NCBI GenBank assembly: GCA_009746045.1
Contig: RPFO01002320.1
Span: 1 to 32,531 of the forward strand
Reading direction: 5' to 3'
Source: Mesostigma viride
Lineage: Eukaryota > Streptophyta > Mesostigmatophyceae > Mesostigmatales > Mesostigmataceae
Length of the DNA stretch: 32,531 nucleotides
Position 1 is the stretch's first letter; every line of letters begins with the position of its first letter. Under the pieces are notes generated by a model. It made no database searches, was not told the DNA's origin, and worked only from the letters and a program-made list of their open reading frames with translations. Positions 1 to 8,433 of this stretch are shown piece after piece. Position numbers and translations under genes: made by a program.

Positions 1-23
1 TGACGTGCGTTCCTAAAATATGG

Positions 24-218
24 CTAATCCGGCGGGCGACAGGCGAAAAAAATTAAGCCGATGGTTAAAAGTGATGTTCTATTATGATGTTTCATAGCAA
101 GATCTGCACTATTTGCAAATTCGCTGCCTTTGTTGGTACAGATTTGCACGGGGGTCTCATCCAACAATTTGGCCGCGATGAATAATCTAGCATGTGTGCC
201 TGCGACGGTAGAACTCAA
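24..218 (-). pseudogene. possible retrotransposon integrase remnant
   Basis: A 64-codon open stretch on the minus strand contains the string TNKGSEFANS. This resembles the DNGxEF motif around the second catalytic Asp of retroviral and retrotransposon integrases, with the Asp replaced, so it would be a dead copy. No start codon, zinc finger or third acidic residue is visible. The downstream part (LTIGLIFFACRPPD) looks unrelated. It could be chance resemblance; the call rests on one motif only. Confidence 0.25.
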
Positions 219-904
219 TATTCGTGGCCCTGCCAGCCGTTAAGAATGTACTCCAGCACAAGTACATTTTGAGTTTTTCCAAGTTTCTTGTTTTTTGCTT
301 GTTTCAAGTTCAGTTTTGCATAAAAAGTGTCCCCATAGCCCCTGGATCTCATCTGGAGGTAGTTGAACTAGTATATGCTACAATATACTAGGCTGTACTA
401 TTTTCTACTACATTTATACTATAATGTACTAAATTGAACTACATCTGAACTAAGTGTAACTGTGATTGATGCCCCTGTAACGTCTCCCAATGCTCAATAA
501 CAGGTCTGGCCACCATTGGTGACCTCCTAGAGCCATTCACAGCTGCATTTCGTGGATCACCGCACAAAAAAAAAATGTTTTACTTAGCCTTATCAACATG
601 GGAATGAGGGCTTTGGTGTGCAAACATGCATGTGTGCTAAAAATTGGACATTCTGACACTGCGCGAGAGTCTGGTAATACTTAAGCACTTCAGGTCATGA
701 TCGAAGTATAGAATGAACTGATGCAAGCAATCAAGCATTATGCAAGGAATGGAATGCTGCAATGAATTTTAGCAGTAATACTTGCAACTAGGGAGCACAC
801 GATAAAGTCACGAATCTGACATGCATTGTGCCGTCATGGCACATGCATGAACATGTACACGAACAGAGGATCACGCGGACGCCCACGTGCACGCGCATGG
901 CAAT
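219..904. other. gene-free stretch
   Basis: AT-rich sequence with many short TACTA/TGTACT words near 360-450 and no convincing reading frame. Positions 229-258 match, in reverse complement, the sequence around 16180-16210 (shared core GTGCTGGAGTACATTCTTAA), so a short dispersed repeat end lies here. Confidence 0.5.
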
Positions 905-1017
905 CCCCATGCCCCCCCCCCCACACACACACACAAGCCCCAACTCCAAACATTGCACCAATGACCCACCCACCCAAACCCAACCCCAGCCCCCCTGACC
1001 CCCCCAACGCCCATGCA

Positions 1018-1178
1018 CACGCCCATGCCCCCGCCCCCGCCCCGCCCCCGCCCCCGCCCCGCCCCCGCCCCGCCCCGCCCCCGCCCCGCCCCCGCCCCGC
1101 CCCCGCCCCCGCCCCCGCCCCGCCCCCGCCCCGCCCCCGCCCATGCCCATGCCCCTGCCCCCGCACCCGCCCATTCTC
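1018..1178. repeat. pure G/C repeat block of CCCCG and CCCCCG units
   Basis: Nearly all C with isolated G, built of 5- and 6-nt CCCG-type units. It grades at its right end into CCCATG and then CCCACG hexamers. A short C-run and (CA)n tract at 911-935 precede it. Long open frames on both strands come only from the hexamer period and code for dipeptide repeats; they are not genes. Confidence 0.9.
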
Positions 1179-1338
1179 CCCACGCCCACGCCCACGCCCA
1201 CGCCCACGCCCATGCCCACGCCCACGCCCACGCCCACGCCCACGCCCACGCCCACGCCCACGCCCACGCCCACGCCCACGCCCACGCCCACGCCCACGCC
1301 CACGCCCACGCCCACGCCCACGCCCACGCCCACGCCCG
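1179..1338. repeat. hexanucleotide array (CCCACG)n, first block
   Basis: About 26 tandem CCCACG hexamers with few variants. The minus strand has G-triplets every six bases. It is separated from a longer block of the same hexamer by a unique spacer at 1339-1461. Confidence 0.95.
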
Positions 1339-1461
1339 CGGCTACGCCCACCCTAGCCTCACCCCTACTCCAAGCCACAATTATACCCAAAGCCACAGCC
1401 AGAAGTAGAGCGCAGCTGCAACAATAGCAGACGTAGCTGAGACACACACCTACCCACGCCA
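1339..1461. repeat. non-hexamer spacer, copy 1 of a duplicated segment
   Basis: A roughly 120-bp sequence that is not hexameric. It begins with CACCCTAGCCTCACCCC and runs through AAGCCACAGCCAGAAGTA to ACACACCTACCCACG. A diverged copy follows the second hexamer block at 2069-2195, so array plus spacer was duplicated as one unit. Confidence 0.8.
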
Positions 1462-2068
1462 ACGCCCACGCCCACGCCCATGCCCATGCCCACGCCCACG
1501 CCCACGCCCACGCCCACGCCCACGCCCACGCCCACGCCCACGCCCACGCCCTCGCCCACGCCCACGCCCACGCCCACGCCCACGCCCACGCCCACGCCCA
1601 CGCCCACGCCCACGCCCACGCCCACGCCCACGCCCACGCCCACGCCCACGCCCACGCCCACGCCCACGCCCACACCCACACCCACGCCACGCCCACGCCC
1701 ACGCCCACGCCCACGCCCACACCCACGCCCACGCCCACGCCCACACCCACACCCACGCCCACGCCCACGCCCACGCCCACGCCCACGCCCACGCCCACTC
1801 CCACGCCCACTCCCACGCCTACGCCCACGCCCACGCCCACGCCCACGCCCACGCCCATGCCACGCCCACGCCCACGCCCACGCCCACGCCCACGCCCACG
1901 CCCACGCCCACGCCCACGCCCACGCCCACGCCCACGCCCACGCCCACGCCCACGCCCACGCCCACGCCCACGCCCACGCCCACGCCCACGCCCACGCCCA
2001 CGCCCACGCCCACGCCCACGCCCACGCCCGCGCCCATGCCCACGCTCACGCCCACGCCCACGCCCACG
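1462..2068. repeat. hexanucleotide array (CCCACG)n, second block
   Basis: About 100 tandem CCCACG hexamers with scattered variants (CCCTCG, CCCACA, CCCACT, CCCATG, CCCGCG) and two places, near 1687 and 1860, where the phase slips by a base. On the minus strand the tract reads as GGGCGT repeats. Confidence 0.95.
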
Positions 2069-2195
2069 CCCGCGCCTGCGCCCACCCTAGCCTCACCCCT
2101 ACTCCAAGCCACAAATGCACCGTAAGCCACAGCCAGAAGTACAGCACAGCAGCGACAATTGCAGACTTAGCCCAGACACACACCTACCCACGTCA
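2069..2195. repeat. non-hexamer spacer, copy 2 of a duplicated segment
   Basis: Diverged second copy of the spacer at 1339-1461, with the same order of words (CACCCTAGCCTCACCCC, CAAGCCACAAATG, AGCCACAGCCAGAAGTA, ACACACCTACCCACG) and scattered substitutions. Beyond it, sequence 2196-2354 is unique and I see no gene in it. Confidence 0.75.
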
Positions 2196-2354
2196 ATGCC
2201 CCTGCCCAGAGACTCGCGGCCTCATCCCACCCCCCTGCACGAACAGTTCCCAAACAAAAGAAAAGGCAAACAAAAGGAACAAGAGTAGCAAGCTGCATTG
2301 CGAGCACATATGCCAGTTCTGGTGCACATGCCAGGCCGAAAGCAACTCATGATT

Positions 2355-2525
2355 GCCCCTGCCCCTGCCCCTGCCCCTACCCCTGCCCCTGCCCCTGCCC
2401 CTGCCCCTGCCCCTGCCCCTGCCCCTGCCCCTGCCCCTGCCCCTGCCCCTGCCCCTGCCCCTGCCCCTGCCCCTGCCCCTGCCCCTGCCCCTGCCCCTGC
2501 CCCTGCCCCTGCTCCTGCCCCTGCC
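2355..2525. repeat. hexanucleotide array (CCCCTG)n
   Basis: About 28 tandem CCCCTG hexamers with one CCCCTA variant near the left end and GCTCCT near the right. The minus strand is (CAGGGG)n, which has four-G runs suited to G-quadruplex formation. The same hexamer recurs in the opposite orientation at 25926-26047. Confidence 0.95.
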
Positions 2526-2560
2526 ATCACCATTCTAACCACCACACATTACGAAAAGCA

Positions 2561-2616
2561 AGAAGAAATTATAATAATAATAAGAAAAATAATAAGAAGA
2601 AATAATAATAATAAAC
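2561..2616. repeat. AAT/AAG trinucleotide microsatellite
   Basis: A purine-rich, AT-rich tract of AATAAT and AAGAAG words, interrupted but clearly low-complexity. It directly follows the CCCCTG array and has no coding signal. Confidence 0.8.
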
Positions 2617-3716
2617 AAGCACAAAGTTGACTGCACATGCGACTGTACCAGTAGGCACGTAGCAAATTTTAGCTGCAGCTTCAATTTCAACTTCATTGCA
2701 ATTGCAAGTGTGACTGCATGTGTAATTGCACTACCAATGCCTAATGCCCACTGCATGTGCCCAGTGCGAATGCAATTCAAAAGCAACATGCAATCGAAAT
2801 TACAGCTGAAGCCGGCTATTAACAAAGATATTTAAAGCAGTTGTTAACTACAGAGACCCAATGAAAATGCAAATGCAATGAAAAAGCAACAGAAGTTGAA
2901 GCCACTGCCACTCTACCTGCCGACAGTAACACCACCGCCAGCACCCACTCATATCCCAACGACAAGGAAATAGAATTGCCCAAAGCCAGACATACATTGG
3001 GACGCATAAGCAAACGGCAACGCAAGCGCACATGCAAATGTATACGCAAAGGCAAAGGCAAACGCAAACGCAAACGCAAACGCAAACGCAAGCTTGTCAT
3101 GTACCTACGCTTAACTGCAAACGCAAACTGTGCACGAAGCAAAAAGATTGGATGGCCAAGATCATGGCAAATACGAGGGCCGAAAACAATCCAACTTCAT
3201 CTAAATGTCCGAAATCCTCACGACGTTTCGATGCGCGCTTGAATGTCGAAGGCCTGCGCCGATTATCGATCATAAGTCGAATGTGTAATTGTCGGCTTAT
3301 GAGAACTGCTTTGCGACAGTATCACGTCAGGCCGTTCCTGTGCAGCCATTTTCCCTGTGCAGCGGGTGGACAACGTTCACTTTCCGCATTATTCATGGCT
3401 ATCGAAGTTAATTCTTACCGACCCCGGCTGCCATGGCCACTGGCCACGCATATCAAGTTCAGGTATTCCCGACCTGTAGCGCAGCAGATTTCTGTCGGAA
3501 GGCATCCTAAGCATCGTGATAAAAGAAATCCGAACAATAGACATTCATGCTGCATCTAAGGACATTATGGCATTTGTATATACTGCAAGTACATGTATCG
3601 ACATTGCCGTGATTGCTAACCCCGACTCACCATGAACAGGAACTTTCCCTCTGCCTCCATGAAATGTACTTCGTGAAATGTACTGTAATACATATGATGT
3701 ACTACGATGATAATCA
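2617..3716. other. no convincing gene; includes a (GCAAAC)n tract
   Basis: Around 2640-2800 short words related to TGCAATTG and TGCATGTG recur. Positions 3044-3091 carry about eight tandem hexamers of GCAAAG/GCAAAC. An open frame of about 175 codons crosses 3032-3559 on the plus strand, but a third of it is the hexamer tract and the remainder shows no recognisable domain, so I do not call it. Confidence 0.5.
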
Positions 3717-4331
3717 TCCCAGCAAAGCCATAGCACACCTTCCGTTTCGACCGCCATGTCGGCCACTAGTCCGGATAGCTCAATGTGCACCTGACCTTGA
3801 CACTAATCGCACAAACAGCCACAATTTTGCAAGCAAGAAGACATGGCTACCTCGGCATTTCATGAAATGTACTTCGTGAAATGCATTTCGTGAAATGTAC
3901 TAAGGAACGTGATTGGCCGGCGTTCGCTCGCCAAATCTCGCAAAATGTACTAAGGCACGTGATTGGTCCCGCAAAATGTACTAAGGAACGTGATTGGCCG
4001 GCGAAGATTCTGTTTGCTGCAATTAAAATTCCCTACAGAATCTTCGCCGGCCAATCACGTTCCTTAGTACATTTTGCGGGACCAATCACGTGCCTTAGTA
4101 CATTTTGCGAGATTTGGCGAGCGAACGCCGGCCAATCACGTTCCTTAGTACATTTCACGAAATGCATTTCACGAAGTACATTTCATGAAATGCCGAGGTA
4201 GCCATGTCTTCTTGCTTGCAAAATTGTGGCTGTTTGTGCGATTAGTGTCAAGGTCAGGTGCACATTGAGCTATCCGGACTAGTGGCCGACATGGCGGTCG
4301 AAACGGAAGGTGTGCTATGGCTTTGCTGGGA
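3717..4331. repeat. perfect 297-bp inverted repeat with 21-nt spacer
   Basis: Left arm 3717-4013 and right arm 4035-4331 are exact reverse complements: paired positions always sum to 8048, and I found no mismatch on reading through. The spacer is 4014-4034. Inside each arm a roughly 25-bp word (AAATGTACTAAGGMACGTGATTGG) occurs three times in direct orientation. The transcript would fold into a near-perfect hairpin. It could be a foldback element, a recent inverted duplication, a hairpin-RNA source or an assembly artefact. Outside the arms the two sides differ at once. Confidence 0.95.
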
Positions 4332-4915
4332 CATAATCGTGGCTATCTGCTTCCTGGCTTTCGCTATCATGGTGATGGGACACCATGGGAAGCGCAAGTT
4401 CGCAGCCATAGTGCTAAGCGGCAGCACCCATGCCGGCAGCCTAGTGACCGACGAGACGTTCGACTGTAAGTGCGGCCACGAGTGCATGAAGCCCATTAGA
4501 ATATCACATCTCCAGGCATTGCGAAGCGCCTGGTTTTCGCCCGGGCGGAAGCAAGAGGACAGGAAGGCGGCGATAAAGCAGCAGCTGCACCAGGGGGGGT
4601 ACGACGCCATAACCACGATGTCGTCATCTACTCGTCACAAGTTCGTTCATGGCGCTGGTTTTCGGTTCGTTCTCGACGGGGGAGTCAAGGATATGAACAC
4701 AGGGTTTGTGACCCCTTTTCACTTTCGCGTTTCACTTTCGAGGCGGCCTTCAGGCACTGCCTGAAAATTAGCAACCACGTTTGGAACTCTTCGGACCACC
4801 TGTGAAACTAATCACATTTGATGATGTGCTGGCGGGCCTGGGCATCGCATTTGAGCATTACTTCGAGCAGGGCTCAACAAGCTCGATTCGCCAACTCAAC
4901 CCGAAGAAGCCCTAA
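4258..4915 (+). pseudogene. broken ORF, Cys-rich, possibly transposon-derived
   Basis: The frame opens inside the right palindrome arm and runs to 4764. It has the cluster CKCGHEC, then a helical stretch (ISHLQALRSAW), then GFRFVLDGG. Near 4720-4740, at a direct duplication of TTTCACTTTCG, sensible coding moves to another frame (EAAFRHCLKISNHVWNSSDHL, ended by TGA near 4804). It then appears in a third frame (VKLITFDDVLAGLGIAFEHYF) ending at TAA 4913-4915. At least two frameshifts therefore break it. A Cys cluster followed by a Cys/Phe-rich helical segment is loosely like the region before the DDE domain of some eukaryotic transposases, but no DDE core is seen. The start is uncertain because the first 25 residues are palindrome sequence, also readable on the other strand from 3790. 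Confidence 0.35.
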
Positions 4916-5203
4916 GCTGCGGTAAGACATATATTTGTGTGGATGGCTCTTGATATCATGCTGAATTTCTAGACTTCTCTAGGTGGACAGTTCATGTGCA
5001 GCCATACAGGTCATCCATGTGTGTTTTAACCATGTTGCATGTGCCACAGATATCATGAGCAGTATTTACTAAGTGTGCTGGAGTCGTTGTTGCATGCTTG
5101 TTGTATTTCACAGGTTCACGCCTGCATGAACGCATCGTTGATACTAATGATTATTCATATTGCATGACTGTTCTATTGGGGACGCCGCGCTTGATGTCAC
5201 AAC

Positions 5204-6262
5204 GTGGCTGAAAGGGTGCATCCACCGCGACTTTGGCCGGTGGGTGAAATCGATGGACGCATTTCCGAAGAAGCCAGCCGCGGGCCACACCCATGGCGCG
5301 GGCGGGGCGCGGGCGGGGGCGGGGGCGGGGGAGAAGGCGCGGGTGCGGGCGCGGGCGCCACCCAAGGCGCGGGCGCGGGCGCGGGCCCGGGCGGGGCGGG
5401 GCGGGGCGGGGGCGCAGGCGCCGGCGCGGGTGCGGGCGCGGGCGCCACCGCCGACTTGGATGATGAGCCAGCAGCCGAAGCCAAGAGGGAGAGGCACCGC
5501 TCTTCGAAGGTGTTCGATCTCGAAGTGTTTTGGGGGCCGGATATGACCGTGTATGTCCGCTGGCGCCTAGCCGCATCGGAGACGTTGGTAAATGCACCGG
5601 TGAACAAGTGGCAGCCCACAGGGCCTAATGGCGAGGCGTGTGACGGGGTCACGCCCATTGGGTACACCCCGCAGGGAGATCCTGTCTATGGGTGCCTCCT
5701 CATAGAGCGTGGCCAGGCCCCCAAAGGAAGTCCTGGTCTAGTGCTGCTTTTTGAATGGGACGAGGGCGGTGCCAGGAGATGTACCTGCGCTAGCCTTCAC
5801 AGCCTTTTTCCCGACATCGTCGCCGCTGAGAAGCAGCAGTTGCTGGACGGATGGATTGAGCAGGTGCCAAAGTCCGTGGAGGATGTGCGTGCCAACAACG
5901 AGAATCTGTTCAACATCATGGAGCAAAAGCTCAAAGAGAAGCGTGAACTGCAAGCGAACAAGGCGGTACCCTTACCGCTGCGATCTGCAGGCGACCAGTC
6001 GGTTGCGCGGGCAACACGAGCACTGAGGCTGCCCATAAAACAAGTCATCTCACACGTCGCTTGCCCTGCCCGCGAGATTCAAGCGCAGATCAACCGCGCA
6101 TGTGCGCCCGCTGCGCGAGGGAGCACATCAACGGCAACGCCCGCTTTGCGCACACTGATTTCCGGCAGGCACACCTTCAAGGTGAATGGAAGCCTCGTAC
6201 GACGCGGCGGCCTACTCATTGTTAAGCGGCCAGCCGTCACCTGCGGGCAGGGAATGCCGTAA
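5204..6262 (+). CDS. unrecognised protein with Gly/Ala-rich N-terminal tract
   Basis: An open frame of about 352 codons. The first 80 are translated from a GC-only simple repeat (about 5290-5450). The region after it (about 5450-6262) has normal complexity: an acidic/basic linker (DLDDEPAAEAKRERHRSSK), a segment with aromatic strands (FDLEVFWGPDMTVYVRWRL), a Gly-rich stretch, and a helical, charged segment near residues 205-250 (NIMEQKLKEKRELQANKA). No start ATG is evident; the frame begins at GTG. Upstream, a different frame from 5160 reads plausibly (ALDVTTWLKGCIHRDFGRWV) up to the GC repeat, so a frameshift probably lies within the repeat. It ends at TAA 6260-6262, and the next ORF continues in the same frame nine bases later. 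I do not recognise the family. Confidence 0.45.
   Translation: MAERVHPPRLWPVGEIDGRISEEASRGPHPWRGRGAGGGGGGGEGAGAGAGATQGAGAGAGPGGAGRGGGAGAGAGAGAGATADLDDEPAAEAKRERHRSSKVFDLEVFWGPDMTVYVRWRLAASETLVNAPVNKWQPTGPNGEACDGVTPIGYTPQGDPVYGCLLIERGQAPKGSPGLVLLFEWDEGGARRCTCASLHSLFPDIVAAEKQQLLDGWIEQVPKSVEDVRANNENLFNIMEQKLKEKRELQANKAVPLPLRSAGDQSVARATRALRLPIKQVISHVACPAREIQAQINRACAPAARGSTSTATPALRTLISGRHTFKVNGSLVRRGGLLIVKRPAVTCGQGMP
5293..5450. repeat. GC-only repeat of GCGGGC/GGGGC units
   Basis: A run almost without A or T, made of GCGGGC, GGGGCG and GGCGC words and embedded in the surrounding open frame. It is a likely place for replication slippage or base-calling indels, which would explain the apparent change of frame across it. 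Confidence 0.85.
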
Positions 6263-6271
6263 GCACCACAC

Positions 6272-6874
6272 ATGCTGGTGAAGGTCCTTGATCTGAAAGG
6301 CGATCGCACGGAGCGTGACAGCATTGTCGCCTCTCCTTACTACGCACCGTCGTGGACGGGCCAGTTTTCTAGAGTGACATTAGGTGGCGGCAGCGCAGGG
6401 ATGACGGTCCCCATTTCTGATGTACACCTGCAGCACTGGACAGTGGGCGGTACGGAAGAGGTGCACCAGCCTGAGCTGATCGGTACCGGCAAACTGTCAG
6501 CTGCCACGGTGGCGGCGTTGAAAGAGCACCCGCAGATTGACTTTGAGCATTACAAGACTGCCACCGCCGCCAGGGCAGCAGCAAAGGATGACTGCAATGC
6601 CTACTTTGCCGAGCATGGAGCACGTGCGCTTATCGGGATGCGCCTGTGTGCCATGTTTCCGGGGACAGCGAGGAAGAGGGAGCGCTTCCATGGCTGGGTC
6701 ACTAAGGTTCAGGAAAGGGGAGGTCACCTGCTCATCAAGGCGATGTGGGCTGATGGGCAGGACTATCATGCCCTCAGTGGCGGAGGTGACGCAGTTCGTG
6801 TGCGGCTGCCCACACCCAGTCGAGGCATTTGGCCGCGCTCGCTTCTTTCCACAGGAGCTAGGCTGGCACCGTGA
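6272..6874 (+). CDS. unrecognised protein, in frame with the ORF upstream
   Basis: The ORF starts at an ATG nine bases after the TAA of the preceding ORF and in the same frame, so both may be one protein cut by a nonsense codon. Visible features are VLDLKGDRTERDS, PISDVHLQHW, a helical Ala-rich stretch (TAATAARAAAK region) and a beta-rich end (LIGMRLCAMFPG, then RFHGWVTKVQERGGHLLIKA, then MWADGQDYHAL). That last pattern, with an aromatic/Gly core and DGxDY, is loosely like Tudor or PWWP-type small beta-barrels; this is a weak resemblance. The last 30 residues are Pro/Arg-rich and may be out of frame, since another frame continues sensibly there (AFGRARFFPQELGW). No operon logic applies in a nuclear genome. 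Confidence 0.45.
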   Translation: MLVKVLDLKGDRTERDSIVASPYYAPSWTGQFSRVTLGGGSAGMTVPISDVHLQHWTVGGTEEVHQPELIGTGKLSAATVAALKEHPQIDFEHYKTATAARAAAKDDCNAYFAEHGARALIGMRLCAMFPGTARKRERFHGWVTKVQERGGHLLIKAMWADGQDYHALSGGGDAVRVRLPTPSRGIWPRSLLSTGARLAP

Positions 6875-6936
6875 ACGCAGGTGATGGCACCCACATAGAC
6901 GATGCCGTCCCTGCTGTGCACAGTGACAGTGAAGGC

Positions 6937-7085
6937 GGGGAGGAGGAGGAAGAGGGAGAGGAAGAGGGGGGGAAGAGGGGAGGAGGAGGGGGAGGAGGGG
7001 GAGAGGGGGAGGGAGAGGGGAGGGAGAATGGGAGGGGGAGGGGAGGAGGAAGAGGGAGAGGGAGACGGAGAGGAGGATGCGGAAT
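6937..7085 (+). repeat. purine tract (GGA/GAG)n
   Basis: About 150 nt of almost pure G and A on the plus strand (GGAGGAGG, GAGGGGG and similar). It follows an acidic reading frame from 6871 (DGTHIDDAVPAVHSDSEGGE), which could be the C-terminal tail of the gene upstream in a shifted frame. Such mirror-like purine tracts can form triplex DNA. Confidence 0.8.
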
Positions 7086-7107
7086 GGGAGCCGGGGATGA
7101 CTGGTAG

Positions 7108-7496
7108 ATGAGACGGTGCCATCTACCGGCGCATGGAATGAAGTGGTACACAAGTTTACTCATGGTTATCGGCAAGTAGAGCATGCTCGCCTGGCCTAGT
7201 TGCATTTAAATCAATGAGTTGAGTTTGGAGAGGCTGCATTTTGCTTGGATGAAGAATGTGTTAGCATGGCCAAACTTTTATGGCTTGTAGCCAAATCCTC
7301 TTGGGGTATGCAGTGTACTAGCGGTGTGCAATTGCGAGGATTCCTGTCTTGTAGCGATGTGGCCTCTCACCCTGCAGCCTGGTAGATGTGTTGGCATGCA
7401 GCCACCCATCATGGGTCATCCGATCTGGTGTGATTTGCATTTGCACACCTTGTATTCAGGCCATGATTTCATATTGTCTTGTTATTTTTAATGTGT
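7108..7496. other. gene-free flank left of the retrotransposon
   Basis: No open frame of note. The stretch contains several TTTGCATTTGC-like words and ends in ATTTTTAATGTGTATATG, where the retrotransposon is inserted. I see no matching copy of the 173-bp satellite that lies on the other side of the insertion. Confidence 0.5.
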
Positions 7497-7501
7497 ATAT
7501 G
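7497..7501. repeat. target-site duplication, left copy (ATATG)
   Basis: ATATG immediately precedes the 5' LTR and recurs immediately after the 3' LTR at 15330-15334. Five bases is the usual duplication length for copia elements. An extra T on each side would also fit a 6-bp duplication with the LTR one base shorter. Confidence 0.8.
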
Positions 7502-8118
7502 AGTTAACGTAAAGGATTTACGTTAGATGGATAGAGATTGTTACGCTCTTTCCAACGGCACCTTGAACGCCTCATTTGGTTAAGGAACGTAAAAGTTATG
7601 ACGTTTCCTAGGCTGTGCCGACAGTACCCGGCGCGCCACTGTGGGCGCGTACGGACACAGGATGTACAAGTGTCACTTTGATAGTCCGCAGGACGTTGAC
7701 AGGACTTGTACAGGACTTGATGGTCAATTGATAGGTAGGCGCACTGTAGCGCGCCAGGACCTATGAGACAATTGATGCTGACTAGTGTACGGATAGGTCC
7801 ACAGGACTAGCCGTATGGACAATTGATAGATCTGCGCGCCAAAGGCGTGCCAGAGTCTGTGTAATCAATTGATTGACAGTTCAGCTGTGACAGTGCAGCT
7901 GAATACTTGGACGCGTCCCTAGTAAGCTATATGAGTGACTTGGTCACACCGGGACGCTAGTTCTTGCGTGCACGTTCTCTTGGCACTGCGACCCTGTCGT
8001 CTGTGCTGCGTGCAGTCTTGGAAGTGACGTGACTTACGTCTGTGTTTCCTGATTGTTAATAAAGGCAACTTCCTGCAAGAACCATGGCGGAATTCGTGGC
8101 ATTCTTACCCTCACAACT
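7502..8118 (+). repeat. 5' LTR
   Basis: 617 bp, identical to the 3' LTR except for three transitions and no indels. It begins AGTTAACG and ends CACAACT, so the termini are the inverted repeat AGTT...AACT instead of the canonical TG...CA. Candidate signals are TATATGA at 7928-7934 (promoter) and AATAAA at 8058-8063 (poly(A)). Four copies of CAATTGAT lie at 7725, 7769, 7820 and 7866. Confidence 0.95.
7725..7873 (+). promoter_or_regulatory. four CAATTGAT motifs in the LTR U3 region
   Basis: CAATTGAT occurs at 7725-7732, 7769-7776, 7820-7827 and 7866-7873, with start-to-start spacing of 44, 51 and 46 bp, and again at the same places in the 3' LTR. They lie upstream of the TATATGA candidate, as expected for activator sites. 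The role is inferred from position and repetition only. Confidence 0.4.
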
Positions 8119-8142
8119 CGTATTACACGCTCTGTCAAAAAG

Positions 8143-8433
8143 ATGCCAAATTCGGAAGAATTTCGGATTCCGGACGATGAGGAAATAGCCGCTCCGCCGG
8201 CTGGTTCTTCGTCAAGACCAACTGTGCCGTCGTGGCAACAATTGCTCGACGAAGTTACAGTTTCGCTCGACGAGCTTCATCGTCAGCAGCGTGCAGCTCA
8301 CGCATTGCTCGGGGATAACCCCGAGGACCCCGATTTGCCAGCACTGGTGCCGGCAATCCGCGCATGTTGGACCAGATTCGAAACATTTTATCGACATTTA
8401 CGGTCCAGGTGCGGGGAGGTTTGCGGTCGGTGA
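8143..8433 (+). CDS. small pre-gag ORF 1 of the retrotransposon
   Basis: A 96-codon ORF starting at ATG 25 nt after the 5' LTR. The product is acidic near the N-terminus (MPNSEEFRIPDDEEIA), then helical (WQQLLDEVTVSLDELHRQQR). It overlaps the next ORF, which is in another frame, by 70 nt. The two read like halves of one helical protein, so either a programmed frameshift or an indel may separate them. An earlier ATG at 8084 in good Kozak context (ACCATGG), within the LTR, opens only a 35-codon frame. Family not recognised. Confidence 0.4.
   Translation: MPNSEEFRIPDDEEIAAPPAGSSSRPTVPSWQQLLDEVTVSLDELHRQQRAAHALLGDNPEDPDLPALVPAIRACWTRFETFYRHLRSRCGEVCGR

Noticed and set aside
788-2352. Several long ORFs on both strands coding for GV, AW, PT, PR and AH dipeptide repeats
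   Set aside because: They exist only because a six-base period avoids stops; all frames on both strands are open together.
2222-2545. ORFs across the CCCCTG array (AGAG, APAP, PLPL products)
   Set aside because: Translation of a simple repeat, with no unique domain.
3032-3559. 175-codon plus-strand ORF
   Set aside because: The first part is the GCAAAC repeat and the rest has no recognisable features or codon bias; it may be chance.
8119-8140. Primer-binding site directly after the 5' LTR
   Set aside because: The sequence does not resemble the usual complement to initiator tRNA-Met 3' ends; an internal tRNA site cannot be judged by eye.
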